This document shows, piece after piece, positions 32,726-32,772 of a DNA stretch of 32,772 nucleotides (positions within the stretch are counted from its first letter, which is position 1; each line of letters opens with the position of its first letter). The stretch lies in assembly GCA_028872015.1 (NCBI GenBank), contig JAGWLO010000043.1, positions 1-32,772 of the forward strand. Direction: 5' to 3'. This DNA comes from Burkholderiales bacterium (GTDB lineage Bacteria; Pseudomonadota; Gammaproteobacteria; Burkholderiales; Burkholderiaceae_C). The notes beneath the pieces are model-generated. The model was not told where the DNA came from, did not search any database, and worked only from the letters and a program-made list of their open reading frames with translations. Position numbers and translations under genes: made by a program.

Positions 32726-32772
32726 ACGACACCGGCACGCGGCCATGGCGGCGCGGGTCTTGTGCCCCGGGC

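Overview
The window reads as ordinary chromosomal DNA of a very GC-rich betaproteobacterium, most likely Burkholderiales (Comamonadaceae / Rubrivivax-Leptothrix group). The reasons are strong G/C third-position bias, the ubiJ-ubiB, fmdB-DUF502-aspS-nudB gene order, a Pseudomonas-type AspRS, and a REP-like intergenic hairpin cluster of a kind common in that group. The taxon is inferred from style and gene order, not from a search. Coding density is high: 27 protein genes, all apparently intact, no gene-free stretch above about 120 bp, and no tRNA, rRNA, CRISPR, insertion sequence or prophage seen.

Layout. (1) 67-330: a cold-shock protein gene with its own hairpin terminator. (2) 327-6302, minus strand: a nucleotide-sugar operon, galE-manC-rmlB-rmlD-rmlA-rmlC, which makes UDP-galactose, GDP-mannose and dTDP-L-rhamnose for surface polysaccharide. 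A three-hairpin REP-like element separates manC from rmlB. (3) 6411-8562, plus: ubiJ-ubiB, ubiquinone biosynthesis; ubiJ may be leaderless. (4) 8617-11600, plus: FmdB-type zinc ribbon protein, DUF502 membrane protein, aspS. (5) 11617-16896, plus, tightly packed and partly overlapping: nudB, an endonuclease/exonuclease/phosphatase-fold protein, clsB (compare E. coli ybhP-clsB), a ligase-associated metallo-beta-lactamase exonuclease and an ATP-dependent DNA ligase. (6) 16981-20840, minus: acyl-CoA dehydrogenase, class III CoA transferase, thioredoxin-like protein, 1-Cys peroxiredoxin, methylglyoxal synthase. (7) 20963-21874, plus: an alpha/beta-hydrolase-fold protein with a damaged-looking catalytic set. 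(8) 21881-25781: a PatZ-type protein lysine acetyltransferase (minus) divergent from a three-helix membrane protein with a cyclic-nucleotide-binding domain (plus), which is followed by a small exported protein of unknown function. (9) 25804-32665, minus: an RND tripartite efflux operon (adaptor, permease, outer-membrane lipoprotein) with a ketopantoate-reductase-like gene coupled to its end.

I found no clear new multi-gene system. The most interesting leads are: the divergent pairing of a PatZ-type acetyltransferase with a Popeye-like membrane cNMP-binding protein; the exonuclease-ligase pair without its usual Lhr-type helicase and PdeM-type phosphoesterase partners nearby; the acyl-CoA dehydrogenase whose usual catalytic glutamate position is proline; the hydrolase lacking the expected histidine; and several structured intergenic elements (REP-like cluster, hairpin abutting the ubiB ribosome binding site, a 19-bp GC palindrome).
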